Notes: a model not told the origin generated them from the letters alone. DNA of 64,000 nucleotides from an uncultured Flavobacteriaceae bacterium (GCA_937136455.1 CAKZOO010000100.1:62001-126000), one strand, 5' to 3'. Positions 14,654-23,363 are shown, counted from the first letter of the stretch. Translations and numbers: made by a program.

Positions 14654-17600
14654 ATGAAAGGTTTATATATATTTGATACCGAAAGTGATGGATTGGCAGG
14701 TAAATCAATCCGTCCTGAAGATCACATGACTAAATTCCATGTGTTGTTATTCAAGGAGTATGGCAAGGATAACTGGAACATCTTTCTAGACAAAAACCAC
14801 GAAGAGTTTGAGGAAGCCAAAGAGTTCGTAGAAGGGAAGGGAGTAAATCTATCCATCTATGACTTGAATGAGTTCAACGAATGGATTGTTAAAGATCCTG
14901 TAGCCATAGGGTGTCAAAACTTAGAGGGCTTTGATATGTTAGCTTTCGAGTTCGCTCTTGGGACAACTTATCAAAAACTTCCAGTAGAAAAGATCAATGG
15001 TAAGGAAGTAAGAGTATTCGATACCTTGAGCATGTCTCGATATCTCTACCCAGATCGACCTCTTCCGCGCGGGTGTCCTGCTAAAGTTCCTAACCCTAAC
15101 GGAGGAAAAGCTAAAACAATCGGTGCTCACTCCCTTGAAGCTTGGGGTCACAAGGTTGCCAATAAGAAGGTTGAGATTGAGGATTGGCAGGGATTACCTC
15201 TTTGGAAATATTGTGATCGTGTATGGGAAGATGTCATCATTAACGAACTTCAGTGGCAAGCCCTTATCCGAGAAATGAAGGACGGATCTCAAAAAGGTGT
15301 GGATTGGAGAGTTCCTTTGAAACACGGTCTGGAGGCTGATCACTTAATGGTTCTGCAAGAGCAGACGGGTGTAAGGTTTGATGAAGAATCTGCTTGGGTA
15401 TTACTTGAGAGAATAGATAAGATGATGGAAGACATTGAATTATCTGTTGAGCCTAGGCTTCCTCTTAAGGATGTTCCTAAATCAAAAATCCCTAATATTC
15501 CAAAAGAACCCTTTGACAAGCAAGGTAATATAAGCCATCACGGTTGGAATTACGTGGAAAAGGTATTAGAATTTCCTGTAGATAGATCAGCACTTGAATT
15601 TAAATCTCCACCCAAGACAGCGTTCAAGAAAACAGGAGGATTATCCGTAGCAGGTGTAAACTATTGCCTTAAACACGGTGTTGACAACGAAGATGAGATG
15701 GCGGATTTCATCAGATCTCAACGAAAGAAAGAACAGACTCTTTCACCCTTAAATCAGGAAGATTTGGAAAAAGCTACTAAACTACTGAAAGAAAGGTACA
15801 TGCCTGAAAAGTGGCTTAAGGAACCTATGAGGCTTTCCAATCAGGAAGACATCAAAGAATGGTTGGCTAAGGAATCTGGTTGGGTACCTACTCTTTTCAA
15901 TACGAAAAATGCAACGATTGACGGATTCAAGAAAACCCTACCTGATCCTATTATTGAAGAGAATTGTTGGAAATACATTGAAAGTGTAAAAGAGTCAGTT
16001 TACTTGAAATATATTTCTGAGGAGATGGGTGTTAATATTGCCAAGATAACTTCCACCTCACATCCTGATTTTAAAAAGATAGTTAAGAAGGGCAGGTTCT
16101 TGATTACATCTCCCAAACTTAAGGATGAACGAGGTGAGTTATGTCCTAACCTTGATCGTATTGATGGTGAGATGGCTAAACAAATTGTTAAATGGCTTTC
16201 TCTGAGGAACCGAAGAAGTGTTATAAAATCTAAAGACGAGAAAAAGAACACTGGTTGGTTGAATCATCCTCGTTTGAAACTCGATGGAAGATTACCTGCT
16301 AGGTACACAGGTCTCACTCCGACATTCCGTAGGAAGCACAACATCGTAGCGAATATCCCCTCTACCGATGCTTTACTGGGTCATGAGATGCGTAGTCTAT
16401 TCTGTGTTGAAGAAGGTAATTGGCAGTTAGGTATCGACGGTTCAAACCTTGAAGGCATGGTTGCTGCAGAGGCTGCTTGGGACTTCGATGATGGTGCTTA
16501 TTATCGTAGCTTGTCAGGTGACCCCCACTGCTACACAGGGGACGTTGAGATACTCACAGAAGGAAGAGGATGGGTGAGGTTTGACAAATTAGAAGATAAT
16601 GATCTAGTTGCCCAATACTCAGAAAGTGGAATTGTCTCTTACGTAACCCCTTCGGAAGTAGTTCGTATGGATTTTTCAGGAAAAATGTACAATTTTGTAA
16701 GCAAGGATATCGATCTTGACGTTACCTTTAATCATCGTATGGTTGTTAAGGATGCAAGAAGACCTGACAAGGTAAAAATTGTTACTGCAGAGAACTATAG
16801 TACCAACAATGGATCTTTGAGAAATGTAGTGTCCGGTAAATTCCTAGGTGGTGATTTAAGTTTAGATCCTGTACTGATTAGACTGTTAGTTGCAATCCAA
16901 GCAGATGGGTATTTAAATGATAAAGGGGATGCAAGGTTCAGTTTCCGAAAAGATCGAAAATTAAATCAGTTTTTAGATATCCTTGAGATGTTTGAAACCG
17001 ACTTTACTGTAGATTCTAGAGGAGATTACCGTGTCCACTTAAAAGGCGCTTATAACCTGATCAGTGGATACCTTACTCCCTGCAAGAACTTTAAGAAATC
17101 GTTGCTTTCTTTAGATCTTAAATCTCGTGAGGTTTTTCTTGAGGAGATAACTAAATGGGATGGTTGGTGTTGCAAGTCCAATGGGTTTTACTCTCAGCTA
17201 AACGAGCGCCACGACAGTGTCGATATCGTTCACACTATTGCAAACCTAAGTGGTAAGAAAACTTACATCTGCTATATCGACGAGGAAAAGTTTATGGGTA
17301 AAGGTAAAGTATCTAAACGTCTAACTTTCAGTTTAAATGAAGATCCTTTAAAAACCAGATCTTGTCTACCAGTTGTTAAATCTTCTTACGATTACGAGGG
17401 AAAGGTGTACTGTGTAACTGTTCCTACAGGTATGATCTTAGTCAAAAGGAATGATAAGATTGTAGTTTCTGGAAACACAACAAACGCTAAAGCTTATAGT
17501 TTGGCTTCAGGGCAAGAAGTGAGTCGAGGAGGTGGTAAGGGTATTACGTACGGTATTATGTATGGTGCTCAAGCCCCTAAGATTGCCTCTATGCTAGGTG

Positions 17601-18582
17601 TTAGTAAGGAGATAGGTCAAAAAGTAATTGATGCGTTCTGGGACACTAACTACGGTCTTAAAGGGCGTAAGGAATACCTTGAGAAATTCTGGGAATCTAC
17701 AGGTAAGAAGTATATCCTAGGTTTTGATAACCGTAAGATTTGGATTCGTTCAAAGCACAGTCTTCTAAATGCCTTCCTTCAATCTGGCGGTGCTATAGGA
17801 ATGGACTTAGCAGGAATCATCTGGCACAAGAAGGCGCTTGAAGAAGGTCTTCTGGAAAAGGGTGCTAAGAGAACGATCTACTACCATAAACTCGTTGTGG
17901 CTTCACATCGTGAGGTGTGTCGAAAAACTCCGTTAATTCAGGGGAACCTTAGTTAGGCTACTAATTATTGTCGGGAAGACAAGTGTTAGTATGTTAGTAG
18001 AAGGCAATCCTGAGCATCTGAAAAGGTGTGCAGAGACTAAGGGGTAGTGCCCTGTAGGGGTTCAAGTGAACTTCGAAAAGCGGAGAACCTGATAAACGTC
18101 AGGTTGTGATATAGTCCAATTACATAAGAAATTATGGAAAAGGTGTAACGGCCTTAAAATTAAAGGATGAGTACCAGATCGAAATTCCACCAAATCTTAT
18201 CAGATTTAAAGAGTTTCCCACTGGCTTCAATGACAAAGGTTTCGTTGAAACAGTTCTTAAAGATGTAGCAAAATCTAAGAAGAATAAGAAAGCAGGTAAG
18301 GAATACAAATCGGCTAAGGAAATGTGTGAAGAGTATAACATTACAATGGATCAGTTAAAGCAGGTAATTAATGCTGAAACTGAATCCAAGGAACTGGAAG
18401 GAGGTAAGTTCCTGCTGTCAGGTAATGTCAAGGTTCTTCCAAACGGTAATGTAGCAAGAGCCTACTCAAGAACTGGTGAATTAATGGTTAAGGCTATTGA
18501 AGAAGCTTATGTTCAAATGGGTTTCCGAGTACCTATTACGGGAGAATACCTTTTCGGAAAGAACTGGGCAGATTGTCACTAA
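14654..18582 (+). CDS. Family A DNA polymerase, split by an intein and a group I intron
   Basis: Exon 1 is 14654-17887 and exon 2 is 18166-18582. The N-terminus has a 3'-5' exonuclease with IFDTESDG (Asp8, Glu10). Motif A is LGIDGSNLEGMVAAE; motif B (O-helix) is RGGGKGITYGIMYG; motif C is HDE, split between His (last codon of exon 1) and Asp-Glu (first codons of exon 2). Without the 316-aa intein and the 278-nt intron the protein is about 900 aa, against about 700 for T7 gp5. Unspliced RNA stops at 17954 and lacks motif C, so the intron must be removed for activity. The C-terminus GKNWADCH resembles the T7 end. GGAGG precedes ATG 14654. It follows the helicase gene and should copy the phage genome. 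Confidence 0.92.
16529..17476 (+). other. Intein with LAGLIDADG endonuclease, in polymerase motif A region
   Basis: 316 residues, codons 626-941. It begins with Cys (CYTGDVEILTEG, block A), has block B with VTFNH, a LAGLIDADG-type block LLVAIQADGYL and a second acidic block ITKWDGW, then block F VYCVTVP and ends VVVSGN followed by Thr (+1). The penultimate residue is Gly where most inteins have His, which can slow splicing. Removing it joins SLSGDPH to TTNAKAYS, matching T7 polymerase GDIHTKN. It likely spreads by cutting intein-free polymerase genes. Confidence 0.9.
17888..18165 (+). ncRNA. Group I self-splicing intron, ORF-less, probably subgroup IA
   Basis: 278 nt, inserted between the His and Asp codons of the HDE motif. 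Exon 1 ends in CCAT (17884-17887), which pairs with GTGG at 17897-17900 to give P1 with the required U-G at the splice site. The core shows CAATCCTGAGC (18005-18015), P7 as GACTA (18035-18039) with TAGTC (18112-18116), P8 as ACCTGA/TCAGGT (18087-18104), and extra hairpins between P7 and P8 as in subgroup IA. The last base is G. No internal ORF is present; an HNH gene follows the polymerase gene instead. Confidence 0.9.
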
Positions 18583-18586
18583 GTCC

Positions 18587-18615
18587 TTGATTTACAAGAA
18601 GTTTTAATACTTTAC
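18587..18615 (+). repeat. Repeat shared with 23271-23301
   Basis: TTGATTTACAAGAAGTTTTA followed by ATACTTTA. The same sequence with one substitution (C/T) and a 3-4 bp insertion occurs after the SSB-like gene. Both copies stand at the end of a replication gene. Confidence 0.5.
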
Positions 18616-18656
18616 AAACACTTTATATTTGCTATAATGGTAAGTATAAAGTGTTT
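18616..18656 (+). promoter_or_regulatory. Bipartite (late-type) promoter inside a perfect inverted repeat
   Basis: AAACACTTTATA (18616-18627) and TATAAAGTGTTT (18645-18656) form 12-bp perfect arms. The 17-nt loop holds TGCTATAAT (-10 at 18633-18638), followed after 6 bp by TATAAA. The ribosome binding site AGGAGG at 18659 follows directly. Transcripts from upstream can fold the hairpin next to the start site; transcripts from the internal promoter lack the left arm. Confidence 0.65.
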
Positions 18657-18668
18657 TTAGGAGGTATA

Positions 18669-19310
18669 ATGGATAATACAGGACAAACTATTAAAGTGGT
18701 TGATGGCATTTTAGAGACTTGGAAGGATATAATGATTGAAGATGTTGCAGGACTGTATCAAATATCTAACTACGGTCGGGTTAAATCTAAGGCTAGAATA
18801 GATACTGCAGGAAGGCAAAGGAAGGAGAAGATATTGCGTTGGAGGAAAAACGGAGGACGTAGTAAGCAAACTCCATACTACCATGTCTGCCTTTGTTTAG
18901 GATCTTGGCAGAAGAATTTCAAAATACACCAATTAGTAGCAAGACACTTCGTAGGTGGTTATTTTGAAGGGGCAACAGTTAATCACGAAGATGGAGACAA
19001 AAGCAATAACTTTTATAAAAACTTATCTTGGATGACATTGAAGGATAATTGTCAGCACAGAAATGATAATGACCTGTTAATCAATGTGAAAGGTCACGAT
19101 CATGGTCGGCAGAAGCTTACTGAATCCGAAGTTGAGTACATATACCACAATTACATGCTAAACAAACCAAGAGATGCATTTAATGCCGCAGAGTTGGGTA
19201 GACAATACGGAGTTCACGGAAGGGCAATACTAAATATTTACAGAAAAGAGGCTTGGGGTTGGTTGACAGATCGCATAGATAAAGAGTATGAAGCACTTGA
19301 CAAGAAATAA
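18669..19310 (+). CDS. NUMOD4/HNH homing endonuclease
   Basis: 213 residues from ATG 18669 (AGGAGG upstream; the ATG at 18651 lies in the hairpin arm). N-terminal NUMOD4-like ETWKDI...VAGLYQISNYGRVKS, then an HNH core HQLVARHFVGG...VNHEDGDKSNNFYKNLSWMTLKDN, and a C-terminal helix-turn-helix-like segment (AAELGRQYGVHGRAILNIY). It directly follows the intron-bearing polymerase gene, so it may cut intronless alleles and move the intron, a collaborative homing arrangement known from T-even-like phages. This role is inferred from position. Confidence 0.85.
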   Translation: MDNTGQTIKVVDGILETWKDIMIEDVAGLYQISNYGRVKSKARIDTAGRQRKEKILRWRKNGGRSKQTPYYHVCLCLGSWQKNFKIHQLVARHFVGGYFEGATVNHEDGDKSNNFYKNLSWMTLKDNCQHRNDNDLLINVKGHDHGRQKLTESEVEYIYHNYMLNKPRDAFNAAELGRQYGVHGRAILNIYRKEAWGWLTDRIDKEYEALDKK

Positions 19311-19352
19311 AATTAGGTACAAGGTATCTACAAACTAACTAAGGAGCCCAAT

Positions 19353-19736
19353 ATGAAAAATTTAGACAAACTTATAAACACGTTACAAGAAATCTACTCT
19401 TCTGGGGATCGAGACGAATGTTCACATAAACATGTAATTAACGGGATGTGTCAGCTTATTTTAGGAGGGGCACCTTCCGACTCCGGTAATTATTATGATT
19501 ATGGGACTTGTGGTATTCCTTGGTGGTTTGAGGATTACGATTTGCCTTATGAAGAATGGCCTGAAAGAGTATTCTGTGAACAGTTATGGATTAATGCAGA
19601 AGAATTGTACCAAAATCTTTCTGATAATGATAAACAAGTTTTCTTGACAGATTATAATCCTTTTGTATTTACAAATTTCAAAGAAGACCACTCTTTTTGG
19701 TTAGATGAGTATGACAAAAATGGAAACACTAAATAG
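19353..19736 (+). CDS. Unknown acidic, aromatic-rich protein
   Basis: 127 residues; AAGGAG precedes ATG 19353. Many Tyr, Trp, Asp and Glu residues (CGIPWWFEDYDLPYEEWPERVF) and a low pI. Similar small acidic proteins are common in phages with no assigned role. Not recognised. Confidence 0.65.
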   Translation: MKNLDKLINTLQEIYSSGDRDECSHKHVINGMCQLILGGAPSDSGNYYDYGTCGIPWWFEDYDLPYEEWPERVFCEQLWINAEELYQNLSDNDKQVFLTDYNPFVFTNFKEDHSFWLDEYDKNGNTK

Positions 19737-19793
19737 TCACTCACGACACCCCGAAGTGTTACAACATATGTTAAACATAATTAAGGACAACCT

Positions 19794-19988
19794 ATGACCA
19801 TCACCACAGCCTCTCACCTTCTCTACAAACCACGGGATACAACTTACCGTGTGTTACACCATAATGTGAAGATTAAACAACCTGACGGCTCATGGAAACT
19901 CGGATGTGTGTACATGTGCCCAGAAGGTAAAATCTACACTCGCCCATATGATATGTTTGATGATCGTTGGGAGATACCTAGAAAATAA
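19794..19988 (+). CDS. Small basic protein, 64 aa
   Basis: AAGGACA precedes ATG 19794. Beta-like pattern (TYRVLHHNVKIKQPDGSWKLG) of unknown family. Followed by the promoter at 20002. Confidence 0.6.
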   Translation: MTITTASHLLYKPRDTTYRVLHHNVKIKQPDGSWKLGCVYMCPEGKIYTRPYDMFDDRWEIPRK

Positions 19989-20001
19989 TTAAACAACTCT
20001 A

Positions 20002-20030
20002 TTGACACATACTAGCGCTTATCGTATTAT
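20002..20030 (+). promoter_or_regulatory. Sigma70-like promoter
   Basis: TTGACA (20002-20007), 17-bp spacer, TATTAT (20025-20030). Same -35, spacer length and -10 as at 49682 and 52306. Confidence 0.6.
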
Positions 20031-20058
20031 TTCTCTCAGACAACAACGTTTGAGAGGA
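20031..20058 (+). promoter_or_regulatory. Leader hairpin overlapping a ribosome binding site
   Basis: TTCTCTCA and TGAGAGGA form an 8-bp stem (one G-U) around a 12-nt loop. The right arm contains the GAGAGGA that would serve the ATG at 20067, so translation may be controlled by folding. Confidence 0.45.
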
Positions 20059-20066
20059 TTTTTATT

Positions 20067-20354
20067 ATGACCAAACAACTATACATGTTCATCAACGATC
20101 CAGTTGACAGATACTACATCGAATCGTACACTAAGTACATCACCACTGTAGAAGGTTTCGCTGATATGTTAGCTAATGATAAGTTTCTTAGTGATACTAA
20201 ATTGCTAGACACTTTCTTTCAAGAAATTCAAAGTTTCTCATTGACAAATCCAGATCATAACGGTAATATTACGGTACGAATTACAGGGGTGGGCTGGTTC
20301 CACGAAATTGAAACCATTGAACGTGGATTGATTCCTGTCACAACTTTTATGTAA
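20067..20354 (+). CDS. Unknown protein, 95 aa
   Basis: First gene after the promoter at 20002. Mixed alpha/beta; no known motif. Its ribosome binding site lies in the hairpin at 20031-20058. Confidence 0.6.
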   Translation: MTKQLYMFINDPVDRYYIESYTKYITTVEGFADMLANDKFLSDTKLLDTFFQEIQSFSLTNPDHNGNITVRITGVGWFHEIETIERGLIPVTTFM

Positions 20355-20364
20355 GGAGAACATC

Positions 20365-20601
20365 ATGCAAGAATTTAAAATTTACTCGACAAACAAAATG
20401 ATTCTTGATAAAGTATGTCACAACTTCGATATCGATATGGATTACTTAGGAGAAGATATCGGCAAGGGTTATGTATCCGACGGTAATACACTTCGTGTTT
20501 TTGTAAAAAGCAGTGAGGTTGATCAGGATCACACTATCTTAGATATCACCTTGCAATATGTACAGACATCAACACTATTTGGTGGGTTGGGAGTTTTGTA
20601 A
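20365..20601 (+). CDS. Unknown protein, 78 aa
   Basis: AAGGAGA precedes ATG 20365. Acidic N-terminal half (DIDMDYLGEDIGKGY) and beta-like C-terminus. Next gene starts 1 bp after its stop. Not recognised. Confidence 0.6.
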   Translation: MQEFKIYSTNKMILDKVCHNFDIDMDYLGEDIGKGYVSDGNTLRVFVKSSEVDQDHTILDITLQYVQTSTLFGGLGVL

Positions 20602-20602
20602 T

Positions 20603-20860
20603 ATGAAAACTTTCTTGGTTAGTCCTCAATCACGACTAGGTATGAAGGTGATCAACTATGTCAATTGGAAATACAACAATACACGTAGTTGTTGCTGTAT
20701 AACTGTTACGGATTGTTGTATTAAGGTTGTTACACGTTGCCACAAGAAGGATCATTGGCCTGTTAAATTGCGTAACAAATACCGTCGACACGCTGTACAT
20801 TCTGAATACGTTAACCAAGATCAAATGAATGATTTGTGGAGTTTCCCAAGGAAGGTTTAA
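20603..20860 (+). CDS. Cys-rich basic protein, 85 aa
   Basis: Start chosen at 20603; the frame upstream overlaps the previous gene. Contains SCCCITVTDCC and a later CHKKDHW, plus many Arg/Lys; the Cys/His set could bind zinc. Unknown family. Confidence 0.55.
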   Translation: MKTFLVSPQSRLGMKVINYVNWKYNNTRSCCCITVTDCCIKVVTRCHKKDHWPVKLRNKYRRHAVHSEYVNQDQMNDLWSFPRKV

Positions 20861-20941
20861 ATAAAAATATTTGTTTTACCTCTTTACAACCAAATAAATA
20901 TCAAGTAATATCATTACATCAAACAATAGGGAGGCTGAACC

Positions 20942-21193
20942 ATGACGTTCGACCAATTCATTCAAGAATATTACAGCTTGATCTCAGATCCAAAAGTAGG
21001 GCACACGTACCGCCTAGGTCAACACTTTATCAACTTATTCATCAAAGATAGTTCATCACCTAGATTTCAAAAACTATGGAATGAACGTAACTTTAAGCTT
21101 GCAAAGTTTGAAATTTGTGAGTATATCAACGAAGTACAATGGGATTACGAAGATTTACCATTATTAATTAAGGAGAAACACTATGACAACTAA
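20942..21193 (+). CDS. Unknown protein, 83 aa
   Basis: GGGAGG precedes ATG 20942. Helical with many aromatic residues (TFDQFIQEYYSLI). Overlaps the next gene by 11 bp. Not recognised. Confidence 0.6.
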   Translation: MTFDQFIQEYYSLISDPKVGHTYRLGQHFINLFIKDSSSPRFQKLWNERNFKLAKFEICEYINEVQWDYEDLPLLIKEKHYDN

Positions 21194-21515
21194 ACTAACA
21201 ACTCAACAACTATGCCTAATCAAAAACGTTACAGGTGATGATACTAAAGCTGCAGCTCGATTACAAATGCAAATTGAATCACAACTCAAGGATGTAACTA
21301 TTGCTTATATTCTAGGTGCTATTCTTGGTGGACTAGGTGTACATCGTATGTATGCAGGTCAGATCATGCTAGGTATTATTCAATTCATCACAGTATGTAT
21401 GGTATTTGGTGTGGTGTGGGTACTTGCTGACGTATTCCTGACTAAAGGTGTAATTGAAGCAGCTAATGACAAGATTGTGCAAGATGCAATTAATGCGTAT
21501 GAGATTTTGAAATAA
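21183..21515 (+). CDS. TM2-domain membrane protein
   Basis: 110 residues. After a soluble N-terminus, the TM2 pattern is clear: AYILGAILGGLGVHRMYAG, then IIQFITVCMVFGVVWVLADV, with the conserved Gly-His-Arg-x-Tyr turn between two membrane helices. TM2 proteins occur in bacteria and phages without a fixed function. Start 21183 has AAGGAG upstream. Probably in the inner membrane. Confidence 0.8.
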   Translation: MTTKLTTQQLCLIKNVTGDDTKAAARLQMQIESQLKDVTIAYILGAILGGLGVHRMYAGQIMLGIIQFITVCMVFGVVWVLADVFLTKGVIEAANDKIVQDAINAYEILK

Positions 21516-21524
21516 GGAGGGCTT

Positions 21525-21752
21525 ATGAAACTAAAATCAATCATGTATGCACTAGGTTACGGTAAGGCTCGTAAACAACTTGTCCGTTCTGAAGGTGCTC
21601 GTCGGGTTAAACAGGCTGAGAAGATGGCTTATGAACGTTGCAAGATTTTACGTGACGGAACTAATACTGTGGTGCACATTAGTAAAGAACGTTCACAGGG
21701 ACTTACAGGAACCTTCAAGTATATGTTCGGGGATTTTGATGAAGTTAAATAA
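21525..21752 (+). CDS. Small basic protein, 75 aa
   Basis: AAGGAGGG precedes ATG 21525. Rich in Arg and Lys over the first 45 residues (KARKQLVRSEGARRVKQAEK), consistent with nucleic acid binding. Not recognised. Confidence 0.6.
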   Translation: MKLKSIMYALGYGKARKQLVRSEGARRVKQAEKMAYERCKILRDGTNTVVHISKERSQGLTGTFKYMFGDFDEVK

Positions 21753-21756
21753 ACAT

Positions 21757-21785
21757 TTGATTTACACCTAACATCACGATATAAT
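21757..21785 (+). promoter_or_regulatory. Sigma70-like promoter for the SSB-like gene
   Basis: TTGATT (21757-21762), 17-bp spacer, TATAAT (21780-21785). It yields a leader of about 170 nt before the ATG at 21961. Confidence 0.5.
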
Positions 21786-21859
21786 TAGAGACTCAATAAC
21801 ATTCAAACACTACCATCAACCTTACAATAATCAGTCAAGAGTTTGGTATAGGTGTTTGG

Positions 21860-21926
21860 GCTGTTATTACTGTAACATTTCACTGTAGAGATGCAGGAAC
21901 AGCACATTTCGAAATGGAGACATTTC
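21860..21926 (+). promoter_or_regulatory. Structured leader of the SSB-like gene
   Basis: GCTGTT (21860-21865) pairs with AACAGC (21898-21903). CATTTC occurs three times (21876, 21905, 21921) with one GAAATG (21911-21916) able to pair with any of them, so alternative folds are possible. Phage ssDNA-binding proteins such as T4 gp32 repress their own mRNA by binding its leader; a similar role here is inferred. Confidence 0.4.
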
Positions 21927-21960
21927 AATAGTATTAATTTTATAAGGAGAGATATTTTTT

Positions 21961-23265
21961 ATGGCTAATTTTACTAAGAAAGCAAACAACGGTTCACAAG
22001 GTGGTGGTTCATCAGATTACGATGCAGAGGCTTGGAATTCATGGAACACTTACCTACACGAACAACATCCTGCTAAGAAAGGTGAACAAAAAGGTACTAA
22101 GAACCGCAAAAGTAAGGTGATTTCCGGTGTGACCAACTTTGTGTTCGATATGGGCACTCCTCCAGCACCAGACAATGAATGGAAAGTTAAAGATGATTGG
22201 GTAGCTCCAACTAACTCAGAAGGTGAAACAGACTACACAGATGGTGTATACTCTGATTACGAAATTGAGTTCATGAAAGAGAATCCTAACACAGATTTTA
22301 TCTGGACTAAGGAGTGGAATGACGGTGCTAAGAAGATGCAAACAGTACGTAAGCAAACTTCACCTGCTCAATCTGCCCAAGAATACGGTGTGTGTGTGGA
22401 CTTTCCTTCATGGTTGGTTGACTACTCTAAACACCCTAATGCTCCGGAAGGTGCAGAAGAAAACTTACGACCTATGCGTGTTAGCTTGAATGGTAAATTC
22501 CGTGGTGAGGTTCAACGACCAATTACATTCGAAACTCATTGGAAATCTGGGGAAGTTAGTGACAAGAACCTTATCCGTAAGATCTGTGCTGCTGCAGGTC
22601 GTGATGAAGAGTTGAAAGAGTCTGGTTGGGACATTGGTACTGTGGCAGGTGCAGTATGTAATTTCAAAGTCACTTCTGATCTAAATGATACAGGTGATGC
22701 GGTATTCTATACAGCTTCTGCAAGTTCTCCTACGGCAATCGAAGATATGTACAATCCGATGGATGAAGATGAGTTGATTGCTTCTGCTGAACAACAGATC
22801 AAGAAAGTTACAGATAATGAATATTTAGCCCCATTCACTGGTGTTCTTCTTGATATGGACATGGAAGATTATACTGATGAACTACTGGAAATGGTACATT
22901 CAACAGGTAACGCTCATGCATTTATCAAACGTGCAGAGATGTCTCAGAGTGTATTAATTGAGGGTACCTCTAAAGCAGGTAAAGATTACTCATTCGAGAA
23001 GGGTGTGGATTATGACACTACTAACTTTGCTAAGGCTTACGAGAAATGGAAGCAGAAGAAAGATAAGGAAACATCGTCTAATTCTTCCTCTAAGGCATCT
23101 AGTAAGGGACTAAGTGGTGAAGGCAAGCAAACACCTAAGGAAGAAGGTAAAGCTGCTGAGGATGGCTCTGAGAAGGAATCACCAAAGGTCAATGCAAGTA
23201 AACCTCAACCTGTGAAAAGTGAACCTGTAGTATTGGATGAGGATGAACTTGATATACCATTCTGA
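21961..23265 (+). CDS. Putative ssDNA-binding protein with SSB-type acidic tip
   Basis: 434 residues. Gly/Ser-rich N-terminus (NNGSQGGGSSDYD), a large central domain I cannot assign to a known OB-fold family by eye, a low-complexity Ser/Lys/Glu linker from about 365, and the C-terminal tip DEDELDIPF. That tip matches the D-D-D-I-P-F end by which bacterial SSB recruits partners. With its own promoter and structured leader at the end of the replication operon, an SSB or recombination-mediator role is likely but inferred. Confidence 0.65.
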   Translation: MANFTKKANNGSQGGGSSDYDAEAWNSWNTYLHEQHPAKKGEQKGTKNRKSKVISGVTNFVFDMGTPPAPDNEWKVKDDWVAPTNSEGETDYTDGVYSDYEIEFMKENPNTDFIWTKEWNDGAKKMQTVRKQTSPAQSAQEYGVCVDFPSWLVDYSKHPNAPEGAEENLRPMRVSLNGKFRGEVQRPITFETHWKSGEVSDKNLIRKICAAAGRDEELKESGWDIGTVAGAVCNFKVTSDLNDTGDAVFYTASASSPTAIEDMYNPMDEDELIASAEQQIKKVTDNEYLAPFTGVLLDMDMEDYTDELLEMVHSTGNAHAFIKRAEMSQSVLIEGTSKAGKDYSFEKGVDYDTTNFAKAYEKWKQKKDKETSSNSSSKASSKGLSGEGKQTPKEEGKAAEDGSEKESPKVNASKPQPVKSEPVVLDEDELDIPF

Positions 23266-23270
23266 TAAGT

Positions 23271-23301
23271 GGTTGATTTATAAGAAGTTTTACCAATACT
23301 T
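23271..23301 (+). repeat. Repeat shared with 18587-18615
   Basis: TTGATTTATAAGAAGTTTTA, then CCA and ATACTTTA. See the first copy. Its function is unknown. Confidence 0.5.
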
Positions 23302-23363
23302 TATACGATTCGGTGAAATTCATGGTAAGAAAATGTTACATTGTATGTAATAATTTGATATAA

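Noticed and set aside
14654..17956. An 1100-aa polymerase with an unusual insertion domain
   Set aside because: The insertion has intein blocks A, B, LAGLIDADG and C-terminal SGN before Thr, so it is an intein, not a polymerase domain.
17888..18321. Frameshift or sequencing error splitting the DNA polymerase gene
   Set aside because: The two halves are in the same frame once 278 nt are removed, the removed part has P1, P7 and P8 pairings of a group I intron, and the join restores HDE exactly.
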